Source: Prostheceraeus crozeri
Lineage: Eukaryota > Platyhelminthes > Polycladida > Euryleptidae
Length of the DNA stretch: 64,000 bases
Direction: 5' to 3'
Assembly: GCA_907163375.1 (NCBI GenBank)
Contig: CAJQUW010002095.1
Location: 868,001-932,000 of the forward strand
A program made the translations under genes and the position numbers. Under the pieces are notes generated by a model that saw nothing but the letters and a program-made list of their open reading frames with translations, was not told the origin of the DNA and did not search any database. Below are positions 1-13,632 of the stretch, piece by piece. Each line of letters starts with the position of its first letter. Position 1 is the first letter of the stretch.

Positions 1-3000
1 CACGGTCTCATTATAAAAATTGTCAGTCCGCAAAAGTGGAAAATGTTAAGAGATAGTTGACTTTTCCTCAATGACTTGCTACCTGTGATCGGTTTCTCAC
101 ATCATCAATGACGAAAGAATTGCTACATGAATCAGCGACACTTGGGTATCAATTACACGCGTTCAGTACTGGAAATGCATCTTCTCCAGTATTACATCAC
201 CACTGTGATCTACACCGACGGTTTCCTGAAGCTCCGTTGTCGCTCTCACCCTCTCTCTGCATCATGTTTATTTTAATACAAGTGGTAGTTATAGTGGTGG
301 ACCACCTGTGTCGTTGTCCAAGCTTTAGTGATAACTTGTACATGTGGTGAGGAAGCTTGGTTACAAGTGCCGAAAGTTATGTCGACCATGAGGAGGAGAT
401 ACGGCCTTGACGATTGGAATGTAGTTCGCAGTGTGAATCTCGCCTGTATGTCTTCATTCCATCAATAGGTGATAGTTGGTTGAAGAACTTAATCGAATAT
501 TCCATTATTTTTCGTTTAATCGTTATTTTTTGGCAATGAAAGTTTTTTCATTCCAATGGAATATACTCAGTGCATTTTTGCAGCTCTGATATTTGTTTAT
601 CATGTATCCATATGATGAAATTTTTATGGCCACGAGACACTATTTTCTGCATTTTCATGGTTAGGTGGGACTACCGACTTGTAGGTTCAAATGTATTCAT
701 AAGCAAAAGCGGAAAATTCTGAAATCATGCGTCGTAAAAATCGCAACTGTAGGAAACTATATAACTCTGTTCTGTGTGTCCCTTGCATGAATTTTTTTGT
801 GAAGAAAATTAGAAATGTGAAAGGCCTTTTGGCAGCACATAATTATTTAATATATTGATTTTTGCATTAATAAAGGAATAGGAACACATTTCTTCCGAAA
901 TTATCATGCGACCTATTATTCAGGTGACCCAATTGCTGTCACGAAATGCCTTTGTGTTTACTTTGTTATCAGTTCTCCTAATATGTGCAAAATATCCCAT
1001 TATTTCAGTGTTTTTAATGTGCTCTAGATGTATGAAACGTACAAAATTTTACAATTAATTGCATGTTGACTTCTACAAAGCTTTCTGATTTGCTTAAATA
1101 GACAAGTAAGCAAATACGCCTCGAAATCTTTCATAAAAATCTAATGGATGAACTATGCACTTATCATGCCCGAAATCTATCGACTCATAGAAGATATAGA
1201 AAATCATAAAAAATGTAATGTGCTTCGTCACCGACAATGCTCCAATTAGAAGCTAAAAAAATCACAAATTGTTTTCCGTTTAACATCGTATTGACCAAGT
1301 ATATGAATTGAAGGAAAACATGAACATATGTGTTTTGAGAAACTTTTCTCGGGATCTATAAAGAATAGGAAGAGACGATTGAATAATAAAAGTTTGTCAT
1401 TGAAATGATATCTCTCGTTGTGCAATATTGTATAATATCAATTGTTGAGATTCATCTATAGGGAACTAGGAATGCGGATTTTTCATTCCTTAATTGATTA
1501 CTTACCTACAACTTTATCAATGTACTTGTGTTATTAAAACTCCGACAATGCGCTTCTATTAGGGTCTGTATATTTTGTCATAGAATCTTCATCTCAATTC
1601 CACAGCATTCCTATTTTCATATCATTTGTAGTAACGAAATATATAACTGAAATATAGCAAGTAGCAGTATAAACTGAAAAATATATTGTGCAAGCTTGAA
1701 AGTGAACTATTTGGAATACCGGCCAGATTCCTGACGGAATGCCAAACTGCGTAGCAAAACTTCACGCAGTATGAAAACCTGAAAATTCAGAGGACTTTTA
1801 TTTTCACAAGTTATCTTTCTCTGCGAACTTGTTTTATTTTAAGATCAACGCGTTCAACTAAAAAATCGCAAGATAGCGGTTGACATGGACAAAAATAATC
1901 ATTTCGTGAGATATTCTACTCTCAAAATAGCTTGACATTTGGAAATTCAAACCATTCAGTCTTGGAAAGTTGAATGTTTAAGCTCTTTTAAAGCATCCAT
2001 TCTATTTATTGACAAATCTATTTTGAACACACTGTACTATTTTTATGAAATACACTCAATGTAACTGATAAACATATGAAAGTGAAGCATTTCAAAATAA
2101 AAAGACTGCAATATGAGGAATAATACTGAAAATATCTGACAGATGTGGGTAGTAATATTGTTTTCAAGAATTCAATTCGAAGCCGATTATTTATCATGTG
2201 ATGTGAAGAATTATTATAGTTTATAATGTGCTGATCTATTGCAGCAGCATATTAACAAATAATAACTATATTATTTGACCGCTTTTTTACCGCTCTATAC
2301 ATGATTTCCATTTACGTTGCTCAATATTTTTAATCTTATAACATATGCATAGAAATTGTCAATGGTGTTTACCGCCTCTGTGAAGCAAAAAAGTACAGAA
2401 TTTGCAATTTGAAATGCCCGATATGAAGATAATTGTTGAATAGGAATTAATTTCTCATATCTAAAATTCTCTGAACATCAACCATGCACTTCGAGGCTCT
2501 TGCCACAGTTTTTGGTTGTACGTCAAAATTATGTGGATTACTAAACAACCAAACTACTAATCGCAAAACTAGCACTTTGAGGCACCTGCCATATACATCG
2601 CCTTGCCTTCAGATATCCAGAGATGGTTGTATACTGAAGTAGGCATCGAATAAAACTTAATAATGCATACTTGCAAATATGAAATAAAAATCATTGAAAT
2701 ATGCACTTAAATATGCAACATCAAATACTGAAAAAATATTCGCTTTTCACGAAAGTGGATCGTCCCAAGTTTTTCGATGGTTTCATCTTTAATACAAAGA
2801 AGTACAGACAATAATAAAGAAGGTACTCGATGTTTACATATCAGAATTGCACTTGACTGTTATATGATGTACGTTTTAGTACTGAAAATGCGATTTTTTC
2901 CGTCTGTGTCAACGGAAATGCTTTTGTATTGAGAGAATATACTTTCAACATCGCAAAGCATCGAAGGTACAATCTTAAGACATGATCAGAAAGGTTCACT

Positions 3001-5820
3001 GCTTCAAAGATTTCAATAATGCACTCATTTCTGCAAAGCACTATTCTCTATCGCTCATCACAACTTTCTTTCTTCATTAGCTGTGCAATTTTTCCTGCAG
3101 TCTTGGGATTCACTTTTTGAACTTAGCTTCCACTCCAGCAGTTTCTTTGAATGATAGGCCTACTCATCTCTCCAAGAATTTCAAAATTGCTGTGTAAGAA
3201 GTTGTAAAAATGCGACCCAAAGTCTTCAGCATTCTTCAGTTGAATAGAATCAGCATGTGACGAATGCACACAACATCTGAATCATGCAATCAATTGTAAA
3301 TAACAGTGGTCACTTCAAAGTGCTGTGCATAATTGATTTTCTTTGTCGTGTGGCAACAGATATTGGAGGCTACGGTTTGCTAACTTTTCAAACTATTGCT
3401 CTTCGGTATGGCAAAATATGCATTATAGGTCTAATGTATGTATATGTGATGTGGAGTTTTGAATTAAACGAAATTCAAAGTAAAAATTCGGTTTAAATAC
3501 AATATGGGCCCGACGATGAATACAAAAATAAAAAACATGAAATTATGCACGATTTTTATAATCTTATTGTTGATAGCCATCTATCGGGAGTCCATCAGTT
3601 ATAGATGAAACATGCTTGATCTCCGTCTTTTCCACTTTACGTCTGAAACGGCTAAGCTGAAGCGTCGGATTCTGCATTTATTTTAATTCTTTTTAATAAA
3701 GAGTGTCGTGCAACATTTGCAAAATACCTTATCTACCACAATTTTTTAAGAATGTGTGTCAAACACGTGACACATAGGCTCAAGTGTCGTAAAGTGATGC
3801 AGTTTTAGAAGAGAATGGACAATTAGTGCAAATGCATGCGAAGACAACTCAGTGTAGTTTTTTCTTAATACATGACTGAATTTATACAAACAGAAAGACA
3901 GCTGTTTTTGATCATGTCATGTAAATTACAGTACTTCTACTGTTTTTATATCATTTTATGACCTCATTGAAGACTTTGGAAGAACCGGACTCCTGTGCCT
4001 GTCTCCTACATTATTTCAATGTCATTGATATGAGGTTTATAAACTGGACATACGCTGACTGGTTAACAGTTGCATCACATGGCTAAAAAATTGATGCAAA
4101 TTTCGTCAAACAGCTGAATTAGCTGCTGTGTAGCCATTAAATCTTATACAAACTTTCTGCTTTGTCACTCTTGATTGAGAAAAGTTTGAAGAAGCGGGAG
4201 ACAATGTTTGATTAATACAGCTTCGGGGAAACTTTAGAAAGCATAAAGAAATTAATTGGCCATCGATCGATGGTCAAATTCAAGTTCGTTAATTAATTTG
4301 CGTTTGTCTGCGCCGATTCCATTGAGATTTAAAACCTGCTTGTCGTCTCTTGTCTACACGATTTTTTGATTTTCATCAGTGGACTAGGCTTAACCTGAGG
4401 CATAACGTTGATTCTTTCGTTTTCTCTCTCCCGTGGGATGATGCTTTCACCGGATTTGCGCAGATTGTGAAAACTCAGATTTTCGGACCTTCTACGTGCT
4501 CTGAATCAAATGAAATTTACTGTCATACTATTCAATCACTGCTGTTCTATTTAAAGCTCCTAGTTATTCGCTTTTATCATATGATTCAGCAACTGCTATT
4601 TGATATTAAGCTTTGAAGTAGCAATGTTGGTTCCTCTTATCTATGTTGTTCAAAAGTCGCACTTGGCTTGATTTGACCTCAAATTGGGACATAACATTTG
4701 TGTAAATGATAAGAGCTGTGCAAACCTGTTATTCCAGCACTGACCATGGAAGCTCATATCTGCATTATCAATTAATCATCAGAGAAGCAAAAATGATTTT
4801 CTCCCATCAGTTGTTTATTTGGACTTTAGTCAGAATAGCAACGAAAACTGAGCATTATTGTTGGTGCTGTAAAGGCACATTTCAGTCAATAAAGACTTGC
4901 CATGGTAGTTGCTGTATGATAGACGTGTAGACTCTAAGGAAATGTTGAACAATTACAACAAAATCAACGAGTTTTCTTCATTTAACACGCAGTCTAGAGA
5001 GTAATATTTTGCAGTTACTATTTTTTTCAGTATTGTACTTATCATAAATGAAGAAATCTGGACACTTTCACAAAGTCAGGATAGCCAAATCACACCTATC
5101 ACAGTATGTGGGTCCCTGGTTCAGGAGATACAAAACATTGAAATCCGTTTATATGAGAATATTTTCACAAAAAACAGCATGAGAAGGAAGTGAAGTAAAG
5201 GATAATGTCTTCCAAGATATTTTCGAAAGCCTGCTCATGTGTAGGCTACACCTCGATGTTGCCGCTACATAAATTCGTCGAGTCAGCCTGGTAAACACAC
5301 TTTTGAATATTCGCTTGGTGTTTTTCAAAATGCATGTCACATACAAGTTTATAATCATAGCAAAATATCCATACCTATGTCATAATGACGGTAAGAACAA
5401 TAGATTTTCACTCGAACTCAGTCGATTCATTCGCCGAGTACGTCTGCAACTTCCATTCTTTAGGAACTCAGATGTTATGATAGCTGCTTCAAGGCATTCA
5501 CATACGAGTATAGGGACCCAGATTCTATCAAAGTGCCGAAATTTGCAACAACCTTGCGCATCACATTCCTTGATTTCTTTGAGGTTAATTGCTCATATTC
5601 GGCTGCCTTCGTTTATAATCCTAACAAATTCTCATGATTATCTTTCCAATCTTTTGAGATGTCCATGTACAGAAAAATGCTTATTACGAAAGGTACAGAA
5701 ATTCAAATCTTTGCTAATGAGAAGATGGAAAAATATATCAGACTAAGGAATCCGGACGTCCTGCGCCATATCATAATGCATCTTACGACAGTTCAACTTG
5801 AAATTGTGGATTGAATATCG
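1..5820. other. no supported gene; AT-rich non-coding DNA
   Basis: I see no exon with convincing splice sites or recognisable protein here. Short open frames, including one of 147 codons at 5303-5746, have AT-rich composition and no motif. If NAV has exons further upstream this stretch is intron; otherwise it is intergenic. A small perfect palindrome (CCATCGATCGATGG) lies near 4261. Confidence 0.6.
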
Positions 5821-6524
5821 ATCTAGAGCAGTGGTTCCCAAACTATGGGTGGCGAGCAGAATCTTAAGTGCGTCGCGAAAAGTTATGGAATTACGCATTA
5901 GTTCAAGACTCAGACTTTCAATGTCAGACCGGTTGTTGTATCAAGCAGTAGGTTCTTTTCACGAGCTTAGCCAATCAGAGTTGGTCATTCTCTCCAGATA
6001 TTCATTCGTAATCGCAAAAAGGAAAAAACTGTTTCACATATTCATAGAGAACGCAGACAAGACGACAGGGATATCAACAAAAGCTGATGAAGAACTTATC
6101 GATTTATCCGAAGACTCTTCCTTAGAAATGAATTTCAACACCAAAAAACCGGTACAGTTCTGGGTGTCTCTTCAAACCTCGTACCCAATCATTTCCACCG
6201 AAGCATTAAAAGTACTTCTCCCTTTCACCTTATAATTGTGAAGCAGCATTTTCAGCAATGGTTGGTATTAAAATCAAATTTCGAAATAAACTGCAACTCT
6301 CAAATTCTTTACGCCTGAAACTATCGCACAATGAAGTTGATGTCAATTCCATTATTGAACGTAGCAAGAAATAGGCTCATCCTTCTCACAGGCCTTACGA
6401 ATGTAAGTTGTAATAAATTTGCCTCTTTCACTAATGCCCAGTAAAGTTAAGTGGGTCGCCATAAGCTGGGGTCATAAAATAGTGGGTCTGTACTCCAAAA
6501 AGTTTGGGAACCACTGATCTAGAG
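5821..6524 (+). mobile_element. internally deleted hAT DNA transposon with 8-bp TSD
   Basis: The element runs 5829-6516 (688 bp). Its ends are inverted: CAGTGGTTCCCAAAC at the left and GTTTGGGAACCACTG at the right. It is flanked by identical 8-bp target duplications ATCTAGAG at 5821-5828 and 6517-6524. Terminal CAGTGG-type ends and 8-bp duplications are diagnostic of the hAT superfamily. The interior keeps only the C-terminal part of a transposase, so it is a non-autonomous deletion derivative. The perfect duplication suggests a fairly recent insertion. Confidence 0.93.
6040..6374 (+). pseudogene. hAT transposase C-terminal remnant
   Basis: The translation shows the hAT C-terminal dimerisation (hATC) block: FWVSLQTSYPIISTEALKVL followed by LPF, then in the next frame YNCEAAFSAMVGIKIKFRNK, ending at TAG 6372-6374. 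This is the pattern of the ZBED5/FAM200-like hAT transposases (W-x-x-L..YP.LS..AL..LLPF..Y.CE.AFSA...IK...RN.L). One frameshift near 6228 separates the two halves, and the N-terminal BED finger and most of the catalytic domain are absent. It lies inside the hAT element at 5829-6516 and cannot encode a working transposase. Confidence 0.85.
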
Positions 6525-7089
6525 CATGCGTGACCAATCTACCTGCGAGGTTGCGATCAAGTGCTTGCAATCCAACTGCCAATAAAAAGTTTTCAATTGA
6601 TAAAATTCGTGCCTAAGGCAGACACGATCATATTAACTGAGGTCCTGCCGGATTCGATGAGTAATTACATTTTTCTTAAGTTGTTATCCACATGAGAAAG
6701 AAATCAAGCGGGTCTGGTCTTGCAATAATTCTCCTGCACTACTTAGAAGGAATTTAAGATATGGTTGTTCTCTAGCTGAAGTTTTCTTCATCATGCAAGT
6801 TTTGTATTCTGAACTCATTGAACTTCCTTGCTTGCTGTCCATTTCAATTTACGCAATTCGTTAGTGTCTACAGCAAATGTAAAGGAGCCGATTTATTAAA
6901 CTTTTGCCCAACATGGCATCGGAATCACGTCTTCCGTTTCCAAGAAGTAATTCCATCACCAATCGTTAAACGAAAATTTATTTAGTATGAAACGAACTGC
7001 TACTTCAATCAGCAATTGAAGTCGGCAGAGGAGGATTCATTTTCAGATGCACTATCATAGCCAGTAAGCACATGAGACGCTAGAATGAA
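6525..7089. other. non-coding, nothing recognised
   Basis: AT-rich sequence between the hAT element and the CpG-rich patch before the candidate NAV exon. No open frame or repeat structure is evident by eye. Confidence 0.5.
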
Positions 7090-7322
7090 ACACCGATCGT
7101 TTCCGGATCGCCCCTCGTTCCCCGGGTGAGGCATCATCGTGACACGATGTCCGGAATCCGCTTCGGTATCGCAGGGAAAGTTCGACGTAACTGGCGCACA
7201 TGTCCGCTCGCCGGTTGGTTCACGCTCGCGCGCGTTCTCTTGCTGAAACTCGCTGTTGTCGAAATGGCAGTCAATGTGAGATCGTCACATGTGTTGGCGG
7301 CACTATCTACCAGCACGTCGGT
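7090..7322 (+). promoter_or_regulatory. CpG-rich patch, candidate internal NAV promoter
   Basis: This stretch is strikingly richer in G+C and CpG than its AT-rich surroundings (many CG dinucleotides, for example near 7100-7130 and 7200-7240). It directly precedes an ATG at 7323 in good context (G at -3 and +4) that opens a frame joining in phase to the NAV coiled-coil exon. No TATA box is obvious. It could be an internal promoter for a short NAV isoform, or simply the GC-richer 5' part of a coding exon. Confidence 0.35.
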
Positions 7323-7667
7323 ATGGAGCGCTTCTATCCTAACTTCTACTCTGACACCAGCTCCTCATATGAGCCCATCGACCCTGACCTGCGATCTCGA
7401 TCCGGCGTCTCATCTCCCGTGTCTGTGCGTCACTCTCTTACTCTACATAATTTCCCTCATCAAATCTCTTCTTCCTCTACGGCCTCAATCGTCAATGGCT
7501 CAGCCCTCCCCGGTCTTACTCCTAAATACAACAGTCTTTCGCGATCTCATTTTCGACGAAGTGTTCATTTCGGAGCCTCGCGGCCGTCTACCACCGACCT
7601 GCGCTACCACTCAATGCGTTTACCACGTCGTAGCAGTAGCTCCAGGCCAGAGGGACGCGTCGAGAAA
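7323..7667 (+). CDS. NAV: candidate NAV exon (Ser-rich linker), possibly alternative first exon
   Basis: The open frame from ATG 7323 (MERFYPNFYSDTSSSYEPID...) continues for 115 codons, rich in Ser, Arg and Pro, to a donor GTGAGC at 7668 in phase 0. The next NAV exon also begins in phase 0, so the frames join. Such basic Ser-rich low-complexity sequence is usual for the long disordered part of NAV proteins before the coiled coils, but I recognise no specific conserved block. If it is an internal exon rather than a first exon, an acceptor at CTATCTACCAG (ending 7313) would start it at 7314 in the same frame. The overlapping frame 7126-7671 and the minus-strand frame 7134-7316 are shadows. Confidence 0.55.
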
Positions 7668-9249
7668 GTGAGCTGAATATGAATTATGTTGATGAATTAA
7701 CAAGGCTTCGCTTGGAATAAGTTATAGCTTCCAATATTATAAGCACTTCAGAGTTCGAACCTGTCACCGACCAGGCTCTTGCAACTTGTAACAGTCCCTA
7801 ACTTCCATCAGGATTTGTCTCTTACATATTAAGGAATGTTATCATCCAGCGAATCTATTGAAAAATCATAATTGAATGCAATACTATTCTACTCATTGGG
7901 TGCACTAAGTTTTTGGGCACAGGACATAAGTACAAATCGGTACTGACGTCTTAAGCATGAAAGCATGTAACATCCAAGCTTAAAAAATGTTTGATAGTAG
8001 TCCAAAACAGATGTATCAGTATGCACGAAATAAAATGTGACATTTGTAATAATCAATCGATACGCAAAATGCGATGACTGAATAGCATGAAGGAGCACGC
8101 TTTGCAAAGATGGAAGCACAAAAATGCTAGCAGAGTCTCATAGAAGCCACCAGCTTCGAGTTCCGAGTACTGCTTCTTAAGAGAATTTAAGGTTTTGTTT
8201 GTTTGAATGTATCATTTAGATATTCATTTTAGCTTTTATGCCACCCAAGTCATTAACAGTAGCCTAAAATGCAGCTGTCTGCGTCATCATCTACCTTTAT
8301 TTTAACACCTATGGCAGACATTAAAATGTTTCCGGGCATCTTCAGAAAGAAAGATTTTCTCTTCTCAAGAAAGAAGTATAATAGAATCTGTCCAACGAAA
8401 TTCCAACTGTGGCGGACAACGACATCATGACTGACATTCACGCCTACGCCAGGAAGACATTACAGATGCTACAAGAGAAATGTCATGAGCAGCCACTAAT
8501 ATCCTCAAATTTGTGTCCAGTCGATTGACAGGAGATTACATCGCATATATGTGGGAGGGATTAGATAGAAAGAACGCAACTGCAAACCTCCATTTATACA
8601 ATTATCAATTTTATTACCTTGTACATCTTTGCTTAATCAACTGACATAGAGCCTTGTCTACAAATATGAGAACACTTTCCATAACCTGTATTCTCTTAAT
8701 TGCATAAATGAGGTACAAACAGGCGTGGGATGATGCCGATATATCTGAAAGTTTCAAGAGATCATTTCGGCAGAGACTGACTACATCAGTTTTTCAATTT
8801 TCTTGTGCCAAATAATAACATCGAATCCATACCCACTCCATGACACTGCTCATGTATGTTATTATTAATATCAAGTCGAAATTGTTCTCGTACAACGTAA
8901 TCTTCATATAACTGTCCCGGAAAGTCTCAAAATATGAAATAATTGAAAGGAATGTTCTTTACAACAAATAAAAGCCTATTTGTTGGTCAAACTTTTCGCG
9001 AGAAATTAATCTTAATTAGGTCTATCCCACGAACTGTATGAGACGATTTATTTTGCAGCAACAAATCCATAGTCTTTGGATGTCGCTATCAACATTCCTA
9101 CCAATTGGACTATATTTTGGGGCTTTACCTGTGACAGTTTAATCAAAAACACTCTTCAGGACCATTTTCTAAGAAGACCAGTTTAGCAAGGAACTGTTTT
9201 CTACATTTTTTTAAACTATACTTCTTAGATAAACGGAGAGCATTATAAA

Positions 9250-9545
9250 AGTCAAAGTCAAAAATGTTTATTTCAAACAACATTGGAAAAACAGGAGCAT
9301 GTGTGCTCACACAGTATCCACAAAAACATAGAAAACATATATTTGACTTAAGCGCACTATTAATTTACGTGCACTTTATGCCTCAACATCAGTTTATTCT
9401 TGACTTCACCATGCAAATAGAGATGGCGGTGAATGATTTGCTTCACAAAATATGTTGTGCTATTCATGTCTTAGTTTATCCTTGCGACTGGCGTCTCGGT
9501 CACAACTTTGATCGCTATGTAGACGAATGAACTCACCGAAGAATA
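9250..9545 (-). mobile_element. probable LINE/SINE 3' end with AATAAA and TTTGAC tail
   Basis: Read on the minus strand, the segment ends in GAAATAAACATTTTTGACTT followed by another TGACTTT unit: an AATAAA signal and a short TTTGAC repeat. This is a common 3' terminus of invertebrate non-LTR retroelements. No coding part is recognisable, so the copy is presumably 5'-truncated and its left boundary on that strand (near 9545) is approximate. Confidence 0.35.
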
Positions 9546-10924
9546 CGAATTCCTTTTGATCTCAACTAACTGGGTTGGGACAACCATGCTAATCAGCGTC
9601 TCATCTTTTAATCACAGAACATCAGCCGGCTTGCAAGAATTCAGAGTCAAATACTTTGTTCCATAGTATGACCGACCCCATAACCTCTATGATGCGTGTC
9701 AGGATCTGATTGTAAAACAAGTGACTCCGAACACATCAATATTAAGGGAAACGTGATCGTTTGTTTGTAAATACGTAACCAATATTGACAAGACAGTACA
9801 CAGTTTTGACTTAAAAATGACCTACTCTTCGAAATTGGATTTCGTGTGCCAATTAGAACTGCACGACATTAGAAGGTTCGTTTATAGCTTTCTTGTAAAT
9901 GACTAGATTAAAAATGTATTCACAAATCAGATAGCAGACTATTCGCACCGAAGACACTGTAGACACTGTAGGAATAATTGTCGAGCGGCACAATGTGTTG
10001 AATAATATGATGAATTTCAAACGAACGCACAGAACGACCTGTGTGTAGGGATATACAGTTAATGATAAATTTATCATTCTAATCCAAGTCACTATGTCTT
10101 CAATTAAACTCAGCAAAATATGAGAGGATATTCTGTCTGCCATAGAATTGCATAACAGGATGACTTTCTCTTCAACTTGGTCAAACGTTCATTTGCAAAG
10201 TATACAATAAAAGAGGTGAAATCTAGTTCACTGTAGACTTTATTATGACTTATAAGGGAGGTTCTCAGGCAATCACTGACCGTTAGCAGTGCTTGAATTC
10301 AGCAGATTGTGTTTTCTGAAACAAATCAAAACAATCGTATTGATTTGTACTATCGATAGTTGTCGACAGATACGTCCCTGACTCTGTTATTTTTCGGACA
10401 GTAGAGGTGCTTGCCGCATGAGTTGACTGTGAATATGGTGTTATTTAATTACGTGCGACTTTTGTGAACATAAGCGTTTAAGTAAATAATTATGTAAGCA
10501 ATGAATATGTGAACTATAAGCCTAAGTCATGCACATTAAGATATTACATTTTTAATAATAGAATGAATGAAGGTTGCATGATAATGATTCTTTTATCTAT
10601 TAACAATAGCCGTACCTCATAATCTGTTTTCTAAGTTTTCTAGACGATCTGCAATTAAGAGTTCATAGTCCGTTCCATCGTGAAAATTACGAGTCGAACA
10701 GGCGTTAACGACAGAAAATAGCAGACATTTTACAGCCTTTCCAATCATACATTTTGATGAAAATGATCATATTTCAGTACCAATGACATTTATTTGAGGA
10801 CAAGCTTTAACGAATCTGAATTGAGAAATTGGGACAGTCGCGAAATAAAATTCCGATTGAAGATTGGGTTGCTGTCATCTGAGAAGTCTATCTGTTCGCC
10901 ATCGATTCAACTTTCCCATCAACA

Positions 10925-11200
10925 CATCTCCTTGACCTGCACAGATCAGCCGAACGGCGCCGGCCCTACCTGACCTGGTTCGTTAACCGTCACCTAAGTG
11001 TAATGGGCACAGATGACGCTGGGCGTCAGAGCGAGCGCCATCTTGGGATGGGGCGAACGGAATGCCGAATGTCTTCACCCAAGATACTGCCGCGTTACTC
11101 TCCGATACACATTTTACACGCCGTGTCTCTGCGCACTGGTGAGCCGAACGTGTTTCCCGGCGATGAATCATGTAGTTGCGTTCGGACAACATACCATGTT
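10925..11200. other. GC/CpG-richer patch in NAV intron
   Basis: Composition jumps from AT-rich to GC-rich for about 275 bp, with open frames on both strands (10983-11192 minus, 11003-11276 plus) that look like composition effects. It could be an old repeat, an enhancer or a promoter. No splice-flanked coding exon or known motif is evident. Confidence 0.3.
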
Positions 11201-13226
11201 ACCTCTGATTCATATAGATCAACTCTCTATTTTATGTAACATGACTGTGAACACAGTGAGATTCACATTCTGTTAGAAATTCATTTTGCTCCAAGATTAT
11301 TTGAAAGATGTTCTACAAATTAAGTAACGTGCTGATGTGTATGAATGGATAATTGAGGTGACTCAAAAAGGGAGTTTAGTTGAAAATGGAAATCTAAGAA
11401 AGGAATATTCAAAAATGAATTTTCACTGATTGGCCAAATGTGGCTAGATTTAGACAAAATATTTCAAGCATATTTGAGATTCATTTGTGATTGTTCGTAA
11501 TGCTAGACAGATGACACATTTTCATATCAAAGCATGAATTGTAATTACGATAATGAAATAGGAACACTATACTTCATTTTTCCTTAACAACAACGTCATT
11601 GTGGTTAATTAACCAAAAAGGTCGAATCATTAGTATTTACTAATTCACAAATCAGGAATCAAAATGTTTAAATTTCTCCAAAAACGGAGATATTTCGGCA
11701 CACTTTTTAATGCTGCATTAACTAGTGCGATTTCCGCAAAATTTGTGTCACCATTTTCTGGAGTTATATCCGTATTCAAGACGGATGAAGCATATAAGCC
11801 ACGCATACCTTGCATGAAATAAAGCTAATTGCAAGCGTCCACTGCCATAGTACACGCTTCATCAAAAACAGAATTACAAAAAGTTTTTTGGTAGAAGTAT
11901 CTCTGTAAAAAATCCCATTAATTTAAAATAACTTTAAGAATATGGCTTTAGTCTGCATAATCTGAAAGAAAAGTCTATTTTGAAGTGATGCCGCCAAACC
12001 ATGAGATTAAGAACTTCTTTAGCAAGAAGGTAGAAGGTCATTTTCCTTTTTTCAGAGCTTGGTCTTTTTCCAAAAATTTTAGCGGCTAATTTGCATATTT
12101 TCTTAGATTGATTAGTCTTCAATCCCTGATATAAAGAAAAAATGAGTCGGCGTTCACTCATTTTATCTTTTAAACACGGACTCAATTCTCAGACATCCTG
12201 CATTGATGAATTTACTAGAAAAGATGATATCAGTCCGATATCCGCTACGCAAATATGCATCGCAATCGAAGTGCGTTGTTTTGAAGTCTTTGCATCTAAT
12301 ACTACAAATGCGAGTATTGAGATAATTTCGCGACTTCATAAAATCGTAAAGAATCAGCTCATTCTTGCTATTTTCTAATAGAAATATTCCTCTCTAATAA
12401 ATTGTTTTCGGCAAATGTTTCAAATGTGTAAATTTTTGGACCTAAAAGTGTTTGCATATTGGGTGCGAGTCGAAATATCTAGAGCTATATGCATTAGAAA
12501 ATCAAGAATTAACTTCATTAGCGAATCTATTGTTCACAATTTTTAATATGAAATGACCATTCAAAATTTATCAACACGCCAACTTTCAAGCATACGGGGT
12601 TGCTTTAAGGGTTGCATTAAGATGAACCAATGTGATATATTACTCTTTCGTAATAAATTGTTGATGAAAATGTCACGCCTCACATGGAAGATGCGTGATA
12701 TTCTCTTTGCAACGTCTAGACGGTCCTAATCACATGGAAACTTGCATTGGCATTTCTCAGTCTCCGATTCATTTTTTCACAGGGTGGAGAAGAGACTGCG
12801 ATCTCTTAATCACTGCAGATGAAATATGATATGGGTTGATGTACAATATCTTCTACATTCAGCACAAATTAGTCAGTAATAACCATGATTCAGTTGAAGT
12901 ATGTATTCATTCGCCGAAAATGTAGAGTTTATGTGGAATTGGTGAAAATGCAGGCACATTTCATTTCAAATTTTAATTATATTCGCACAACTCGCAAACT
13001 GTGTAGGGTGGTGTGGTATGTACCATGAATGTGGACGCTATTTTGATACAAAATGAATTATGCTTGTATCTGCCTTTTCTTGCAATATAGAAGCGATTCT
13101 ATTACCTTCCGATCAGATCCGTCACCCCGAATGCAAACGTGTTTGAGCATTTTATTGGAAGAGCGGTTTCGAGCTGGTACACTCACCTGCATGCATCATT
13201 TGACGGTTAGAAACAAACATAAATAC

Positions 13227-13632
13227 AATTTCAGATGGCGCGAGTTATAGTCAAATCAGTACAATCAAAATAAAAACAATTCTTTGGATGTGTTGTGGGT
13301 TGTTTAGTAGGCTTTTGCTCTCTGTGATGCATTGCTTGGTGAAAAGGGTTTCTGCTTTTCTTTGTCGTTCGTGTGCATGAGTATTTTGAAACTACCATGC
13401 GTTGGTGTGTGAACGTGCTTCGAGATTTCTGACAGAGGTGTATGGTCACTCACGAACCCGGATAACCGAACACGTAAAAGATTGTCAACTGTCAGAAATG
13501 TCGACACATATTCAGTAACCAGCACATTATAGCTTCACAGAACCAAAGCCCAATAAGCAGCCTCAGCACATCAGAAGAATAGTTCTTTTTTTAATTCTGC
13601 TGATTTGATCTTGACTCGAGCCATCTGAAATT
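13227..13632. mobile_element. short TIR element (MITE-like), about 406 bp
   Basis: AATTTCAGATGGCGCGAGTT at 13227 is matched in inverted orientation by ACTCGAGCCATCTGAAATT ending near 13632. Further inward similarity (TCAAATCAG / CTGATTTGA) extends each arm to about 35 bp. No transposase frame is visible inside. Family and target duplication are unclear (A/T-rich flanks). Confidence 0.55.

Noticed and set aside
108-350. 80-codon frame with His/Ser/Pro-rich content as an upstream NAV exon
   Set aside because: No convincing acceptor/donor pair in matching phase and no recognisable NAV block; composition alone is insufficient.
5303-5746. 147-codon + frame as a gene
   Set aside because: No domain, AT-rich chance-like composition, no splice or promoter support, and it stops just before a transposon.
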